A stretch of DNA of 64,000 bases, from contig JAZRDR010000008.1 in the NCBI GenBank assembly GCA_045660445.1, forward strand, positions 1-64,000, in the 5' to 3' direction. Positions within the stretch are counted from its first letter, which is position 1, and every line of letters begins with the position of its first letter. The position numbers and the translations under genes are program-made. The stretch is from Faeciplasma sp045660445. GTDB taxonomy: Bacteria; Bacillota; Clostridia; Oscillospirales; Ruminococcaceae. Of this stretch, positions 32,711 through 41,320 are shown piece after piece. Below the pieces are notes generated by a model that was given only the letters and a program-made list of their open reading frames with translations, made no database searches and had not been told where the DNA came from.

Positions 32711-34117
32711 TCATTCGCCCTTTCTTCCGTGTCTAATTCTAAGCGTTTCAACATTCTCATCAACTTGTTTTTTATGAAGCGGATACCAAAACCATAATAT
32801 AAGCGCAAGAACAATAAATCCGATTGTTGGAACTATCGTTGAGACGCTGTATATACCCTCTAGCACATTAGGCTCGAAAGCGGTAGATTCATTGTATCCT
32901 ATCAGCGACAGAAGCGCACCTGTAAGCCCTGCGGATGCTGCCTGTCCAAGCTTTCTTGAAAACGAATAAAGAGCATATACGGAGCCGTCCTCGCGCACAC
33001 CGTTTCTAATTTCGGAATAGTCGATAACATCGGTTACAAATGCCCAAGATATCATTGAAAAGATTCCAAGACCTATCCAACAAACCGCATTTACTATAAC
33101 GAACACCCAAACGTTCTGAGGTCGCCAAAGGAATAAGATGAAATAAACAGCTGCGGCGACAATATTTGCAACAACGCTGACCTCGGCTTTGCCGAAACGG
33201 TTTGCCAAAGGCTTGGAAATTGCGGCAGCTATAAACATTCCAAACATCATTACAAGAGTGGAAGCAGACTGGGCCTCGCTGCTGTTATAATAGTTGGGAT
33301 AAAGATAAGGTGCCATTCCCTGCACGGTTAGCTGTGCAAGAAGCGTTACAACAGAAGCCACGATGAGAGAAATGAGAGCGCGGTTTTTTAGTGCGTTTAA
33401 AAGCATTCTTCCCACGTTGTTATTCTGCTTCACATGCTCGGCCTGTTCGGTTACTACTCTCTCGGTAGTCAAGAAATAACAAGCGATGTATGCAACAATC
33501 GAAAGAATTGATAATATTCCTGCGACCAAAGTAAAGCGTGGACCGTTAAGAACCTCGAATCCTGCTTCGTTTTTAGTGAATGCAAAGAGAGGGATACCTA
33601 CACCAATGATAACTCCTGCAAAAACGCCACCCATAGTTCTGTAAGTTGAAAGAGATTGGCGGTCACCAGGTTCGGGCGAGATTGCCGAAGCCATTGAACC
33701 GTATGGAATATTTATCGAGGTGTAGAATATAGATCCCCAAAGAGTATACGTCACGAATAGATATATCACCTTTACCCAATAAGGCAGACCCGCAAGCGAG
33801 CTTTGATATATCAAGAACGAAGCTATCGCCACGGGAACACACATTCTAAGCAGCCAAGGCTTGAATTTGCCTCTTGGAGTTATGGGACTGCGGTCGCAGA
33901 TTCTTCCCATAGTAACATCGGTAAAGCCATCGATAAAGCGAGTTATCATCATGACGATTCCCACCACATAAGCATCAAGTCCCATTACATCGGTATAAAA
34001 CTTAAGCAAAAATGATGATGAGAGCAAAAAAGTAAAATCGTTTCCAAAATCTCCGAACAAATAGCCAAGCTTATCTCTGAAGCTAAACGGTCTTGGAACG
34101 TCTAATGTCTTTTTCAC
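32711..34117 (-). CDS. GPH-family (glycoside-pentoside-hexuronide) sugar:cation symporter
   Basis: 468 aa, twelve transmembrane helices, MelB/XynP-like. N-terminal FSFRDKLGYLFGDFGNDFTF, FYTDVMGLDAYVVG, the DVTMGRICDRSPITPRGKFKPW loop typical of the family, and the central cytoplasmic loop with VTEQAEHVKQNN. Start is GTG at 34117 after GGAGGACACTAAC. Divergent from the GH2 gene, so it probably imports the oligosaccharide or glycoside that GH2 cleaves; the sugar itself cannot be told. Confidence 0.9.
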   Translation of the reverse strand: MKKTLDVPRPFSFRDKLGYLFGDFGNDFTFLLSSSFLLKFYTDVMGLDAYVVGIVMMITRFIDGFTDVTMGRICDRSPITPRGKFKPWLLRMCVPVAIASFLIYQSSLAGLPYWVKVIYLFVTYTLWGSIFYTSINIPYGSMASAISPEPGDRQSLSTYRTMGGVFAGVIIGVGIPLFAFTKNEAGFEVLNGPRFTLVAGILSILSIVAYIACYFLTTERVVTEQAEHVKQNNNVGRMLLNALKNRALISLIVASVVTLLAQLTVQGMAPYLYPNYYNSSEAQSASTLVMMFGMFIAAAISKPLANRFGKAEVSVVANIVAAAVYFILFLWRPQNVWVFVIVNAVCWIGLGIFSMISWAFVTDVIDYSEIRNGVREDGSVYALYSFSRKLGQAASAGLTGALLSLIGYNESTAFEPNVLEGIYSVSTIVPTIGFIVLALILWFWYPLHKKQVDENVETLRIRHGRKGE

Positions 34118-34272
34118 GTTAGTGTCCTCCTTATAAATTTAAAGAAGTATTATGTTTATATCATCTCACAAATTTGAAGGATTATGACGGAAAAATCGAC
34201 GGCAGACGATATTTTTAGTTTTATACAAAAGGCATAATGTAAAATATAAACGGTTAATTCAAATTATATATA

Positions 34273-34301
34273 TTGACTAATTGGTGAATAGGTTGTATAA
34301 T
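34273..34301 (+). promoter_or_regulatory. Sigma-A-type promoter of the GH2 gene
   Basis: -35 TTGACT (34273-34278) and -10 TATAAT (34296-34301) with 17-nt spacing, 72 nt upstream of the GH2 ATG in the GH2-symporter divergent gap (34118-34373). I see no obvious operator palindrome beside it. Confidence 0.82.
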
Positions 34302-34373
34302 ATTAAAGATAATGTGCTCTTAAGAACACAAGTATTAAATTTTAAATTTTAAACTTTATAAGGAGCGAAAATA

Positions 34374-36632
34374 ATGAGAAATGTAATTTGTTACAATTCG
34401 GGCTGGCTTTTCTCTAAAACAGCTAACGAACTCCCCTCGGTAATCCCTTGTGACTGGGAATCGGTTAATCTTCCCCACACTTGGAACGCAACCGACGGAC
34501 AGGATGGCGGCAACGACTATCACAGAGGTACATGCTATTATGCAAAGACCTTGAAGCGTGAGGAATTGCCTGCGGATAAAAGATATTATTTGGAGATCAA
34601 CGGCGCTAACTCCTCGGCTGACGTTTATTTGAACGGCGAGAATCTTAAGCACCACGATGGCGGATACTCTACCTGGAGAGTTGACCTTACTGACCACTTG
34701 AAGGACGAAAACCTTTTGGTTATTGCTGTTGACAACTCACCCAACGACAGAGTTTACCCTCAGGTTGCCGACTTTACGTTCTATGGCGGACTTTACAGAA
34801 ATGTAAACATCATTTGTGTTAACGACACTCACTTTGACCTTGATTACTACGGAGGTCCCGGCATTAAGGTTACTCCCAAGGTATATGGAAGCACTGCAGA
34901 TATTGAAATCGAAGTGTTCGTAACCAACAGCAAGGATAGCGTTAGCGTTAAGTATACCATTTGCGACAAGGAAGGAAACGAAGTTGCATGTGTTAACAGT
35001 GCAGAAACCAAGACTGTTATTCATATGGACAACGTTCACCTTTGGCACGGAAGAATAGATCCTTATCTTTATACTGCCAAGGCTGAGCTTTTGGACGGCG
35101 AAACCGTTATTGACAACGTGAGCGCAAGATTCGGCTGCAGAACCTTTGAGATCGACCCTGATGAAGGATTTGTTTTGAACAACGAGAATTATCCTTTGCG
35201 CGGCGTATCCCGCCACCAGGACAGATTGGGCGTTGGTAACGCTTTGTTGCCCGAGCATCATGATGAAGACATTGATCTTATTATGGAAGTTGGCGCAACA
35301 ACCATCCGTTTGGCTCACTATCAGCACGACCAGTATTTCTATGATCTTTGCGACGAAAAGGGTCTTGTTATCTGGGCTGAAATCCCTTACATCTCGAACC
35401 ATATGCCCACCGGACGTGAGAACACCATCTCTCAGATGAAGGAGCTTATCACTCAGAACTATAACCACCCCTCTATCGTTGTTTGGGGACTTTCAAATGA
35501 GATCACCATGAAGGGTGACACCGATCCTGACCTTTTGGAGAACCACCGCATTTTGAACGATTTGGTTCACGAAATGGACAAGACAAGACTTACAACTATT
35601 GCTGCGGTTTCCCCCTGCCCTATCAACAGCCCTTACATTCAGATTCCCGACGTTGTTTCTTATAACCACTATTTCGGCTGGTATGGCGGCGAGACTGACA
35701 TGAACGGTCCTTGGTTTGATAAGTTCCATGAAACTCATCCCTATATCCCGATCGGATGCTCGGAATATGGCTGTGAGGCTTTGAACTGGCACACCTCTAA
35801 CCCCACTCAGGGCGACTATACTGAAGAATATCAGGCATATTACCACGAAGAACTTATCAAGCAGCTCTTCACAAGAAAATACATGTGGGCAACACACGTT
35901 TGGAACATGTTTGACTTCGGTGCTGACGCAAGAAGCGAAGGCGGCGAGAACGGTCAGAACCACAAGGGTCTTGTTACCATGGACAGAAAGTATAAGAAGG
36001 ACTCGTTCTATGCTTATAAGGCATGGCTTTCTGATGAAAAGTTCGTTCACCTCTGCGGAAAGAGATATGTTGACAGAGTTGAAGACGTGACAAAGGTTAC
36101 TGTTTACTCTAATATGCCCGAGGTTGAGCTTTTTGCAAACGGTGAAAGCCTTGGCAAGAAGACCGCAGACGATCACTTCTTCTATTTCGACGTTCCCAAC
36201 GTTGGCGAAACAAATCTTAAGGCTGTTGCCGGCGAATACACAGACGAAAGTGTAATCAAGAAGGTTGACGAGTTTAACGAGGAATATAGACTTGTTGAAA
36301 AGAATGCTATCATCAACTGGTTCGAAATCGACATGCCTGAAGGACGCTTCTCGATAAATGACAAGATGGGCGACATTTTGAAGACCCTTAGAGGAAAGCT
36401 TATCTTCGCAAATATTCTTACTAAGAAAATGAAGAATAACAAGAAGGATAAGAAGGAAGGCGGATTTGACATTAGCGGAATGAAGATGGAAGGCGCAATG
36501 ATGGATATGCTTGGTGGATTTACCGTTTTGAGATTGACCGGCATGATGTCTATGGCTAACATCACATTTACAAAGGAAGAGCTTTTGGCTCTTAACAAGA
36601 AGCTTAACAAGATCAAGAAGCCTAAGAATTAA
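34374..36632 (+). CDS. GH2 family glycosidase (beta-galactosidase-like), cytosolic
   Basis: 752 aa without signal peptide. Domains: N-terminal galactose-binding jelly roll (about 8-150, NLPHTWN, GTCYYAK, YGGLYRNVNI), an immunoglobulin-like domain (about 160-262), the TIM barrel (about 265-560) and C-terminal domains. Acid/base Glu376 in WGLSNEITMK; nucleophile Glu464 in PIGCSEYGCEAL. The NYNHPSIVVWGLSNE block is closest to beta-galactosidase/beta-glucuronidase-like members. The last about 100 residues are Lys/Met-rich (VLRLTGMMS, FTKEELLALNKKLNKI) and belong to no domain I recognise. Ribosome site AAGGAGCG. Paired divergently with a GPH symporter. Confidence 0.92.
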   Translation: MRNVICYNSGWLFSKTANELPSVIPCDWESVNLPHTWNATDGQDGGNDYHRGTCYYAKTLKREELPADKRYYLEINGANSSADVYLNGENLKHHDGGYSTWRVDLTDHLKDENLLVIAVDNSPNDRVYPQVADFTFYGGLYRNVNIICVNDTHFDLDYYGGPGIKVTPKVYGSTADIEIEVFVTNSKDSVSVKYTICDKEGNEVACVNSAETKTVIHMDNVHLWHGRIDPYLYTAKAELLDGETVIDNVSARFGCRTFEIDPDEGFVLNNENYPLRGVSRHQDRLGVGNALLPEHHDEDIDLIMEVGATTIRLAHYQHDQYFYDLCDEKGLVIWAEIPYISNHMPTGRENTISQMKELITQNYNHPSIVVWGLSNEITMKGDTDPDLLENHRILNDLVHEMDKTRLTTIAAVSPCPINSPYIQIPDVVSYNHYFGWYGGETDMNGPWFDKFHETHPYIPIGCSEYGCEALNWHTSNPTQGDYTEEYQAYYHEELIKQLFTRKYMWATHVWNMFDFGADARSEGGENGQNHKGLVTMDRKYKKDSFYAYKAWLSDEKFVHLCGKRYVDRVEDVTKVTVYSNMPEVELFANGESLGKKTADDHFFYFDVPNVGETNLKAVAGEYTDESVIKKVDEFNEEYRLVEKNAIINWFEIDMPEGRFSINDKMGDILKTLRGKLIFANILTKKMKNNKKDKKEGGFDISGMKMEGAMMDMLGGFTVLRLTGMMSMANITFTKEELLALNKKLNKIKKPKN

Positions 36633-36643
36633 TACAAAATAAA

Positions 36644-36679
36644 GCCCTGTTAAGGAGTTCCTTAGCAGGGCAATTTTTT
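36644..36679 (+). terminator. Terminator of the GH2 gene
   Basis: Stem arms 36644-36655 and 36660-36671 (GCCCTG...AAGG / CCTT...CAGGGC, one U-G pair) followed by AATTTTTTG. It sits between converging GH2 and ECF S-component genes and may work both ways. Confidence 0.85.
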
Positions 36680-36680
36680 G

Positions 36681-37346
36681 TTATTTTTTCATTAGCGTGC
36701 CGAAGATTGCAGCTCCGACAGCAATCAAAACAAAGATAAACGCAAAGATAAGCTTGGTTTGCCAATTAGATTTATTCTGGCGACGTTCATTAATTAGCGT
36801 TGCAAAATAGGTTGATGCAAGGGGCTTTTTAAGTCCGAAATAAAGAGGAACGGAAACTGCAACGGCGATAACTGCGTTAACCGATGAGGTTAAGAGGTTC
36901 GTGGCGGTTGCTGTGAGCGCAGTTTCGATAGTGTATCCCAAAATAAGCTGTGAAACAAAGGTTTTGGCAAGATACAAAACGATGTATGTGAGCTGGCCGA
37001 AGATTGCGGTGGTTATGATGTGTGAAGTCTCGTTCTTAAGGCGGTGAGAGGATTTTGTAAGCGTACCGCAGACAAAGCCCATCGCAAACTTAGATAAGAA
37101 TGTGAAGGGTGCGGAAACGATGTATACAGGATCAAAGAGGTCATAAAGTGCGGCGCCGATGCCGGATGCAAGACCGCCGTTAACCCCTCCGAACAAAAGG
37201 CCTGCTAAAAGGCACATCGAGTTGCCAAAGTGGATTCGGGTTATTAAAACGCCGTTGGGGATTTTAATTTGAAGATAGTTGCCGACATAACACAGGGCAG
37301 CCATCAGGCCAACAGCGATTATTGATTGAAGCTTTTTGTTTTTCAT
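36681..37346 (-). CDS. ECF transporter S component (vitamin-specific membrane subunit, substrate unknown)
   Basis: Start at 37346 (MKNKKLQSIIAVGLMAAL); about 221 aa with six helices. The segments ITRIHFGNSMCLLAGLLFGG and GGLASGIGAALYDLFDPVY are typical of the ECF_trnsprt family. It depends on a separate energising module, available as ecfA1-ecfA2-ecfT at 46656-49193. Unlike folT it has no THF riboswitch, and the loop motifs differ, so the vitamin is probably not folate. The ribosome site is weak. Its upstream gap holds a 25-bp palindrome. Confidence 0.85.
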   Translation of the reverse strand: MKNKKLQSIIAVGLMAALCYVGNYLQIKIPNGVLITRIHFGNSMCLLAGLLFGGVNGGLASGIGAALYDLFDPVYIVSAPFTFLSKFAMGFVCGTLTKSSHRLKNETSHIITTAIFGQLTYIVLYLAKTFVSQLILGYTIETALTATATNLLTSSVNAVIAVAVSVPLYFGLKKPLASTYFATLINERRQNKSNWQTKLIFAFIFVLIAVGAAIFGTLMKK

Positions 37347-37415
37347 GATTATCACGGGCTTTCTTAAGTGTTGGCTATATTTTATGCTTTGAACCAAGAT
37401 ATTGCAAGCTGAAAC

Positions 37416-37440
37416 AATGTAAAGCAAATCGCTTTACATT
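37416..37440 (-). promoter_or_regulatory. Perfect palindrome in the S-component upstream region
   Basis: Arms AATGTAAAGC (37416-37425) and GCTTTACATT (37431-37440) with a 5-nt centre, 70 nt upstream of the start. There is no T-run after it, so it is not a terminator. Likely a repressor operator or leader hairpin; I do not recognise the regulator. The remaining gap (37347-37667) is AT-rich and otherwise holds only the yebC terminator. Confidence 0.5.
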
Positions 37441-37615
37441 TGTGAATGTTGCATTAATAATATGTAGTTTCAATCGTAAATATAGGGCAAATCAACCTAT
37501 AAGCAAAGGCGAGATACTATCTGATTTGATAATGCAGATAAAGTTTAACAAATAATCAGAAAGAAAGACAAGGTTTGATTGTGGAAAATGCAGATATTTT
37601 TGTGAAGTAAAGTTT

Positions 37616-37654
37616 CACAAAAAGAAAAACCTTTGAAGAACAAATCTTCAAAGG
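37616..37654 (-). terminator. Terminator of yebC
   Basis: Perfect stem CCTTTGAAGA (37630-37639) / TCTTCAAAGG (37645-37654), followed on the minus strand by TTTTTCTTT, immediately after the yebC stop. Confidence 0.88.
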
Positions 37655-37667
37655 CTTTTTATGTTTA

Positions 37668-38411
37668 TTAGTCTTCTTCAGGCTCTTCGGGAGCATCCCA
37701 GTTGTGCCAAACCTGCTGAACGTCATCGTTCTCATCAAGGTTTTCTAAGAGAAGGTTCATATATTTAAGGTGAGTTTCATCGGTAAGGGTGGTATAGGTT
37801 GAAGGAACCATTGCATCCTCTGCGGATACGACCTTATAGCCCATTGCACCCAAAGCTTCTGCAACCTTGAAAACATCGTTAGGCTCGGCAGAGACTTCGA
37901 TCACCTCATCCTCGATGTTGAAGTCTTCAGCGCCTGCTTCGAAGCAGTCCTCCATGATCTTGTCTTCATCCTGACCGTCGAACTCGAGAGCAATTACACC
38001 CTTGCGGGTAAACATAAAGGATACGCAACCGGTTGTACCCATGTTGCCGCCGAATTTATCGAAATAGTGTCTTACATCGCCTGCGGTGCGGTTCTTATTA
38101 TCTGTCAAGCATTCAACGATTACTGCAACACCACCGGGACCGTAGCCTTCATATACCATGGTTTCATAGTTGTTCTTGTCGCCATCGCCAGAGGCTTTTT
38201 TGATAACACGGTCGATATTGTCGTTGGGAACGTTGTTAGCCTTTGCCTTCGAGATAAGATCGCGAAGCTTTGCGTTGCTTGCAGGATCGGGTCCGCCCTC
38301 TTTAACAGCAACGGTTATTTCTCTGCCGATTCGGGTGAAGATCTTTGCCTTTGCGCCGTCAGCAGCTTCTTTTTTACGCTTAATGTTGTTCCATTTTGAA
38401 TGTCCTGACAT
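37668..38411 (-). CDS. YebC/PmpR family DNA-binding regulatory protein
   Basis: 247 aa, standard length. N-terminal MSGHSKWNNIKRKKEAADGAKAK is diagnostic, followed by EGGPDPASNAKLRDLI, YEGYGPGGVAVIVECLTDN and NMGTTGCVSFMF. The family acts as a transcription regulator and, in recent work on several bacteria, as a ribosome-associated translation factor for difficult peptides. Last gene after obgE and mrnC, 51 nt downstream of mrnC. Confidence 0.94.
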   Translation of the reverse strand: MSGHSKWNNIKRKKEAADGAKAKIFTRIGREITVAVKEGGPDPASNAKLRDLISKAKANNVPNDNIDRVIKKASGDGDKNNYETMVYEGYGPGGVAVIVECLTDNKNRTAGDVRHYFDKFGGNMGTTGCVSFMFTRKGVIALEFDGQDEDKIMEDCFEAGAEDFNIEDEVIEVSAEPNDVFKVAEALGAMGYKVVSAEDAMVPSTYTTLTDETHLKYMNLLLENLDENDDVQQVWHNWDAPEEPEED

Positions 38412-38462
38412 ATTGTGTGACCATTCCTTTCAATGCTTATAAAATCTTTATTGATTATAACT

Positions 38463-38918
38463 CTATTTATAGTCGATTTCAACCGTTTCCCAAATTTTTT
38501 CAAAGAGCTCGTTTATACGATCCGTCTCACCCATCAAATGAAGCCAGCCAAAAAGGCACTCGAGCGAGGTGGCTCTTCTGTATACAGAAACTACTGCGTG
38601 TCTGGGAGGGGTTATTCCGCTTGAGTTTCTGCCTCGGCGCATGATATCAAGCTCGTCCTCGTTTAAAAGAGGGGTGATGATCTCGACAGCATCAGACTGA
38701 AATTCACAGCAAACGAGCTTTACTGCTAAGCTGTGAAGCTTGCCTGCAGGCATATTTGCGTGCAGAACAAGGTGATGCCTAACAAGCTGTTCATATACCG
38801 AGTCGCCCAAAAAAGCAAGTGCCAAAGGGCTATACTGATTTGCTGTTCGTTTGTCAACGGGCTTTAACGTAAGCTCATCCCCTTTTGTTATCTGACATAG
38901 TCGAACTCGAAGTCGCAA
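38463..38918 (-). CDS. mrnC: Mini-ribonuclease III (MrnC)
   Basis: Double-strand-specific endonuclease that matures 23S rRNA ends in Gram-positives; an RNase III catalytic domain without dsRNA-binding domain. 151 aa. Key segments: PLALAFLGDSVYEQLVRHH with the catalytic Asp, NMPAGKLH, and EDELDIMRRGRNS. The start is uncertain: no in-frame ATG or GTG precedes the domain, and the only normal candidate is the TTG at 38918, inside the end of obgE (31-nt overlap) with no clear ribosome site. Confidence 0.88.
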   Translation of the reverse strand: MRLRVRLCQITKGDELTLKPVDKRTANQYSPLALAFLGDSVYEQLVRHHLVLHANMPAGKLHSLAVKLVCCEFQSDAVEIITPLLNEDELDIMRRGRNSSGITPPRHAVVSVYRRATSLECLFGWLHLMGETDRINELFEKIWETVEIDYK

Positions 38919-40162
38919 ACGGAAACGGTGTCACCGTCCTGAATGCCCATGTTTTCAAGCTCGTCGATAATTCCGCTTGATTTGAGTACAAGCTGGAAGT
39001 GCTGAAGCGACTCGTAGTCGTCCATATTTGCCATTCGCAAAACGCCTTCCATCCACTCAGCCTCTACAAAATAGATGCCATCTTCGTATGTGATCTTGAA
39101 GGGACGCTCAGTCTCAACCTCGATAGTGTCCCAAGTGGGAACAGGATCGGGTTCGAACACACGAAGAGGAGGAAGCTTTTTAAGCTCGTTCGAGGTGAAA
39201 TTGACGAGTTCCTTGGTGCCCATGGTGGTTGCTGCTGAAATTTCAAAGCAGATCAGTCCCTTAGATTCGATATATTCCTTGAAACGAGCAACGTCTTCGG
39301 GGGTTGCCATATCAGATTTGTTTGCGGCAACGATCTGAGGAGCATTTGCCAAATCGTCAGAGAAATTGCGAAGTTCTTTATTGATTATCTCGAAATCTTC
39401 GATGGGATCTCTTCCCTCGCTTCCCGAAACGTCAACAACGTGAATTATCAAGCGGCAACGCTCGACATGGCGCAAAAACTCGTGACCGAGGCCTATACCA
39501 TCGCTAGCACCCTCGATAAGTCCGGGGATATCAGCCATAACGAACGAGTTACGCTCGGATATTTTAACAACGCCCAAAACGGGGGTTAAGGTTGTGAAAT
39601 GATAGTTTGCAATTTTAGGTTTTGCGGCAGAAACAACCGAGATAAGTGTCGATTTTCCGACATTGGGGAAGCCGACAAGGCCAACGTCTGCAAGAAGCTT
39701 AAGCTCTAACTTAAGCTCGAACTTTTGGCCCTTAAATCCGGGCTTTGCAAATCTGGGTATCTGACGGGTGGGGGTTGCGAAGTGGGCATTTCCCCTGCCG
39801 CCTTTTCCGCCCTTGGCGATTATTACAGGCTCGTCACCCGACATATCAGCAAGGAGTCTGCCTGTGTCCTTTTCGCGAACAACTGTGCCGCGAGGGACTT
39901 TTATGACAAGATCGGGCGCACCTTTGCCAAAGCTGTTTTTCGAGCCGCCGTCAGCACCTCTTGGTGCCGAGAACTTGCGCTTATAACGGAAATCGATAAG
40001 TGTTGAGCAGTTATCGTCAACCAAAAAGACGATATCTCCACCCTTGCCGCCGTCACCGCCGTCGGGTCCGCCTGCGGCCACATATTTTTCTCTGTGGAAT
40101 GAAACGCATCCGTCTCCACCATCGCCAGCCTCGACCGTTATGAATACTTCATCGACAAACAT
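38888..40162 (-). CDS. obgE: GTPase Obg (CgtA), 50S ribosome assembly
   Basis: 424 aa. Gly-rich Obg fold at the N-terminus (DGGKGGDIVFLVDD, GGKGGRGNAHFATPTRQIP), then the G domain with GFPNVGKST, DIPGLIEGASDGIGLGHEFL and NKSD, and a C-terminal OCT domain (RPFKITYEDGIYFVEAEWME), which is present in Firmicute Obg. It links ribosome maturation to the stringent response and sporulation. It follows rpmA after a terminator-like hairpin, the common rplU-prp-rpmA-obg order. Confidence 0.96.
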   Translation of the reverse strand: MFVDEVFITVEAGDGGDGCVSFHREKYVAAGGPDGGDGGKGGDIVFLVDDNCSTLIDFRYKRKFSAPRGADGGSKNSFGKGAPDLVIKVPRGTVVREKDTGRLLADMSGDEPVIIAKGGKGGRGNAHFATPTRQIPRFAKPGFKGQKFELKLELKLLADVGLVGFPNVGKSTLISVVSAAKPKIANYHFTTLTPVLGVVKISERNSFVMADIPGLIEGASDGIGLGHEFLRHVERCRLIIHVVDVSGSEGRDPIEDFEIINKELRNFSDDLANAPQIVAANKSDMATPEDVARFKEYIESKGLICFEISAATTMGTKELVNFTSNELKKLPPLRVFEPDPVPTWDTIEVETERPFKITYEDGIYFVEAEWMEGVLRMANMDDYESLQHFQLVLKSSGIIDELENMGIQDGDTVSVCDFEFDYVR

Positions 40163-40194
40163 GTTGCACCCTCCTTAATTTTCTTAATTCAATG

Positions 40195-40229
40195 GAAAAC
40201 CCAAGCTTTTTGTGTCAAGCTTGGGTTTT
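40195..40229 (-). terminator. Terminator between rpmA and obgE
   Basis: Arms AAAACCCAAGCTT and AAGCTTGGGTTTT with a loop of about 8 nt, 10 nt after the rpmA stop codon. On the minus strand the stem is followed by only TTTTCC, so some readthrough into obgE is likely. Confidence 0.75.
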
Positions 40230-40239
40230 AAGCCGTTTG

Positions 40240-40521
40240 TTATTCTGCGGGATATACGCTTACTTTCTTTCTGTCGCGGCCAAGTCTTTCAAATCTTACT
40301 ACGCCGTCAACCTTTGCGTATAAAGTATCATCAGAACCGATACCTACGTTCACACCGGGGTGAATGTGTGTACCTCTCTGGCGGTAAAGAATGTTACCTG
40401 CCAAAACTGCCTGTCCGTCTGCTCTCTTAGCGCCGAGTCTCTTGGATTCAGAGTCACGACCGTTCTTAGTGGAACTTACACCCTTCTTATGAGCGAAGAA
40501 CTGCATGCTGATTCTTAACAT
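40240..40521 (-). CDS. rpmA: 50S ribosomal protein L27 (precursor with cleavable N-terminus)
   Basis: 93 aa. The N-terminal extension MLRISMQFFAHKKG contains the QFFA site that Firmicute-type L27 carries and that the Prp protease removes; mature L27 then reaches the peptidyl-transferase centre. Body signatures STKNGRDSESKRLGAKR, ILYRQRGTHIHPG and VRFERLGRDRKKVSVYP. It directly follows prp (3-nt gap). Confidence 0.97.
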   Translation of the reverse strand: MLRISMQFFAHKKGVSSTKNGRDSESKRLGAKRADGQAVLAGNILYRQRGTHIHPGVNVGIGSDDTLYAKVDGVVRFERLGRDRKKVSVYPAE

Positions 40522-40524
40522 TTA

Positions 40525-40839
40525 TTACACCTCCGAAATAGTTACTTTTATTGTGTTTGGATAATCCTCTGACAGAAGCTGCAAATGAAGCTTTAAGCCT
40601 TCGAGCAGTTTTTCTGCTTCATCGGATCCCTCTAAAAGTCCGCACCTAATCTCATTGTCAAGAGCTTTTACATCAGCTTTGACCTTTAAAATCTCGGTAA
40701 CGGTGTTTGCAGTCATCATTACGCTTGACGAGACGCTTGCACAAACAATGTCTTTGCCAAACAATGCATATCCTGCGTGGCCTTTGATGGCAAAGCCTTT
40801 CAGCCTGCCGTTGGTTGTTAAAAACTGAGCGTCAATCAT
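40525..40839 (-). CDS. prp: Ribosomal-processing cysteine protease Prp
   Basis: Removes the N-terminal extension of L27. 104 aa with the catalytic dyad His21 in IKGHAGYA and Cys33 in DIVCASVSS, the two invariant motifs of the YsxB/Prp family. Its ATG overlaps the rplU stop codon by 1 nt and it ends 3 nt before rpmA, the standard order. The presence of the QFFA motif in rpmA confirms the pairing. Confidence 0.95.
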   Translation of the reverse strand: MIDAQFLTTNGRLKGFAIKGHAGYALFGKDIVCASVSSSVMMTANTVTEILKVKADVKALDNEIRCGLLEGSDEAEKLLEGLKLHLQLLSEDYPNTIKVTISEV

Positions 40840-41153
40840 TATGCCTTGATAGCTTCAATTCTTACCTGTGTGTAGGGCTGTCTGTGACCCTGCTTCTTGT
40901 GAGAAGAACCCTTCTTGGGCTTGTAGGTAAATACAGTGATCTTCTTAGCCTTACCGTTCTTAAGAACTGTAGCTTCAACGGTAGCACCTGCAACATAGGG
41001 AGCACCTACGGTGGTGGATTCGCCGTTAGAAACAACGATGACCTTATCGAAGGTTACGTTTTCTTCAGCTTCAACGGGGAGCTTTTCAATGAAGAGGATA
41101 TCACCCTCTTTAACCTGATACTGCTTTCCGCCTGTTTCAATTACTGCGTACAT
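40839..41153 (-). CDS. rplU: 50S ribosomal protein L21
   Basis: 104 aa from MYAVIETGGKQYQV at 41153; the open frame upstream is the leader RNA. Typical C-terminal KPKKGSSHKKQGHRQPYTQVRIEAI. First gene of rplU-prp-rpmA, controlled by the L21 leader and its promoter immediately upstream. Confidence 0.97.
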   Translation of the reverse strand: MYAVIETGGKQYQVKEGDILFIEKLPVEAEENVTFDKVIVVSNGESTTVGAPYVAGATVEATVLKNGKAKKITVFTYKPKKGSSHKKQGHRQPYTQVRIEAIKA

Positions 41154-41240
41154 TATAAGTTGGCACCTGCCTTTACTATAAAACTCGCTACGGTTCGGCA
41201 CGGTTTTTCACCGATTTTTAGGGCCGAGCATATGCGGCTT
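41154..41240 (-). promoter_or_regulatory. L21 leader RNA (ribosomal protein autoregulation)
   Basis: On the minus strand the leader runs from GCCGCATATGCTCGGC, through a hairpin TCGGC / GCCGA enclosing CGGT-GAAAA-ACCG, to GGTGCCAACTTATA just before ATG. The CATATGCTCGGC start and the GGTGCCAACTT end match the Firmicute L21 leader family as I remember it. Expected to let L21 repress its own operon. Confidence 0.75.
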
Positions 41241-41244
41241 GAAC

Positions 41245-41273
41245 ATTGTACCATATTAAATATATGGGTGCAA
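41245..41273 (-). promoter_or_regulatory. Sigma-A-type promoter of rplU
   Basis: On the minus strand, -35 TTGCAC (41273-41268) and -10 TACAAT (41250-41245), 17-nt spacing, placing the start of transcription at the first bases of the L21 leader. Confidence 0.78.
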
Positions 41274-41320
41274 GGATATTTCGAAAAATTCACAAAAAGT
41301 TTACAATTGGTTATTGGGTG

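Noticed and set aside
34737..35468. Long minus-strand open frames inside the GH2 gene
   Set aside because: Shadow frames of a strongly codon-biased gene; the GH2 frame carries all catalytic motifs.
36681..37346. Calling this S component a second FolT
   Set aside because: It lacks the ILGF...PSGAF-type folate-family segments and a THF riboswitch; the substrate is left open.
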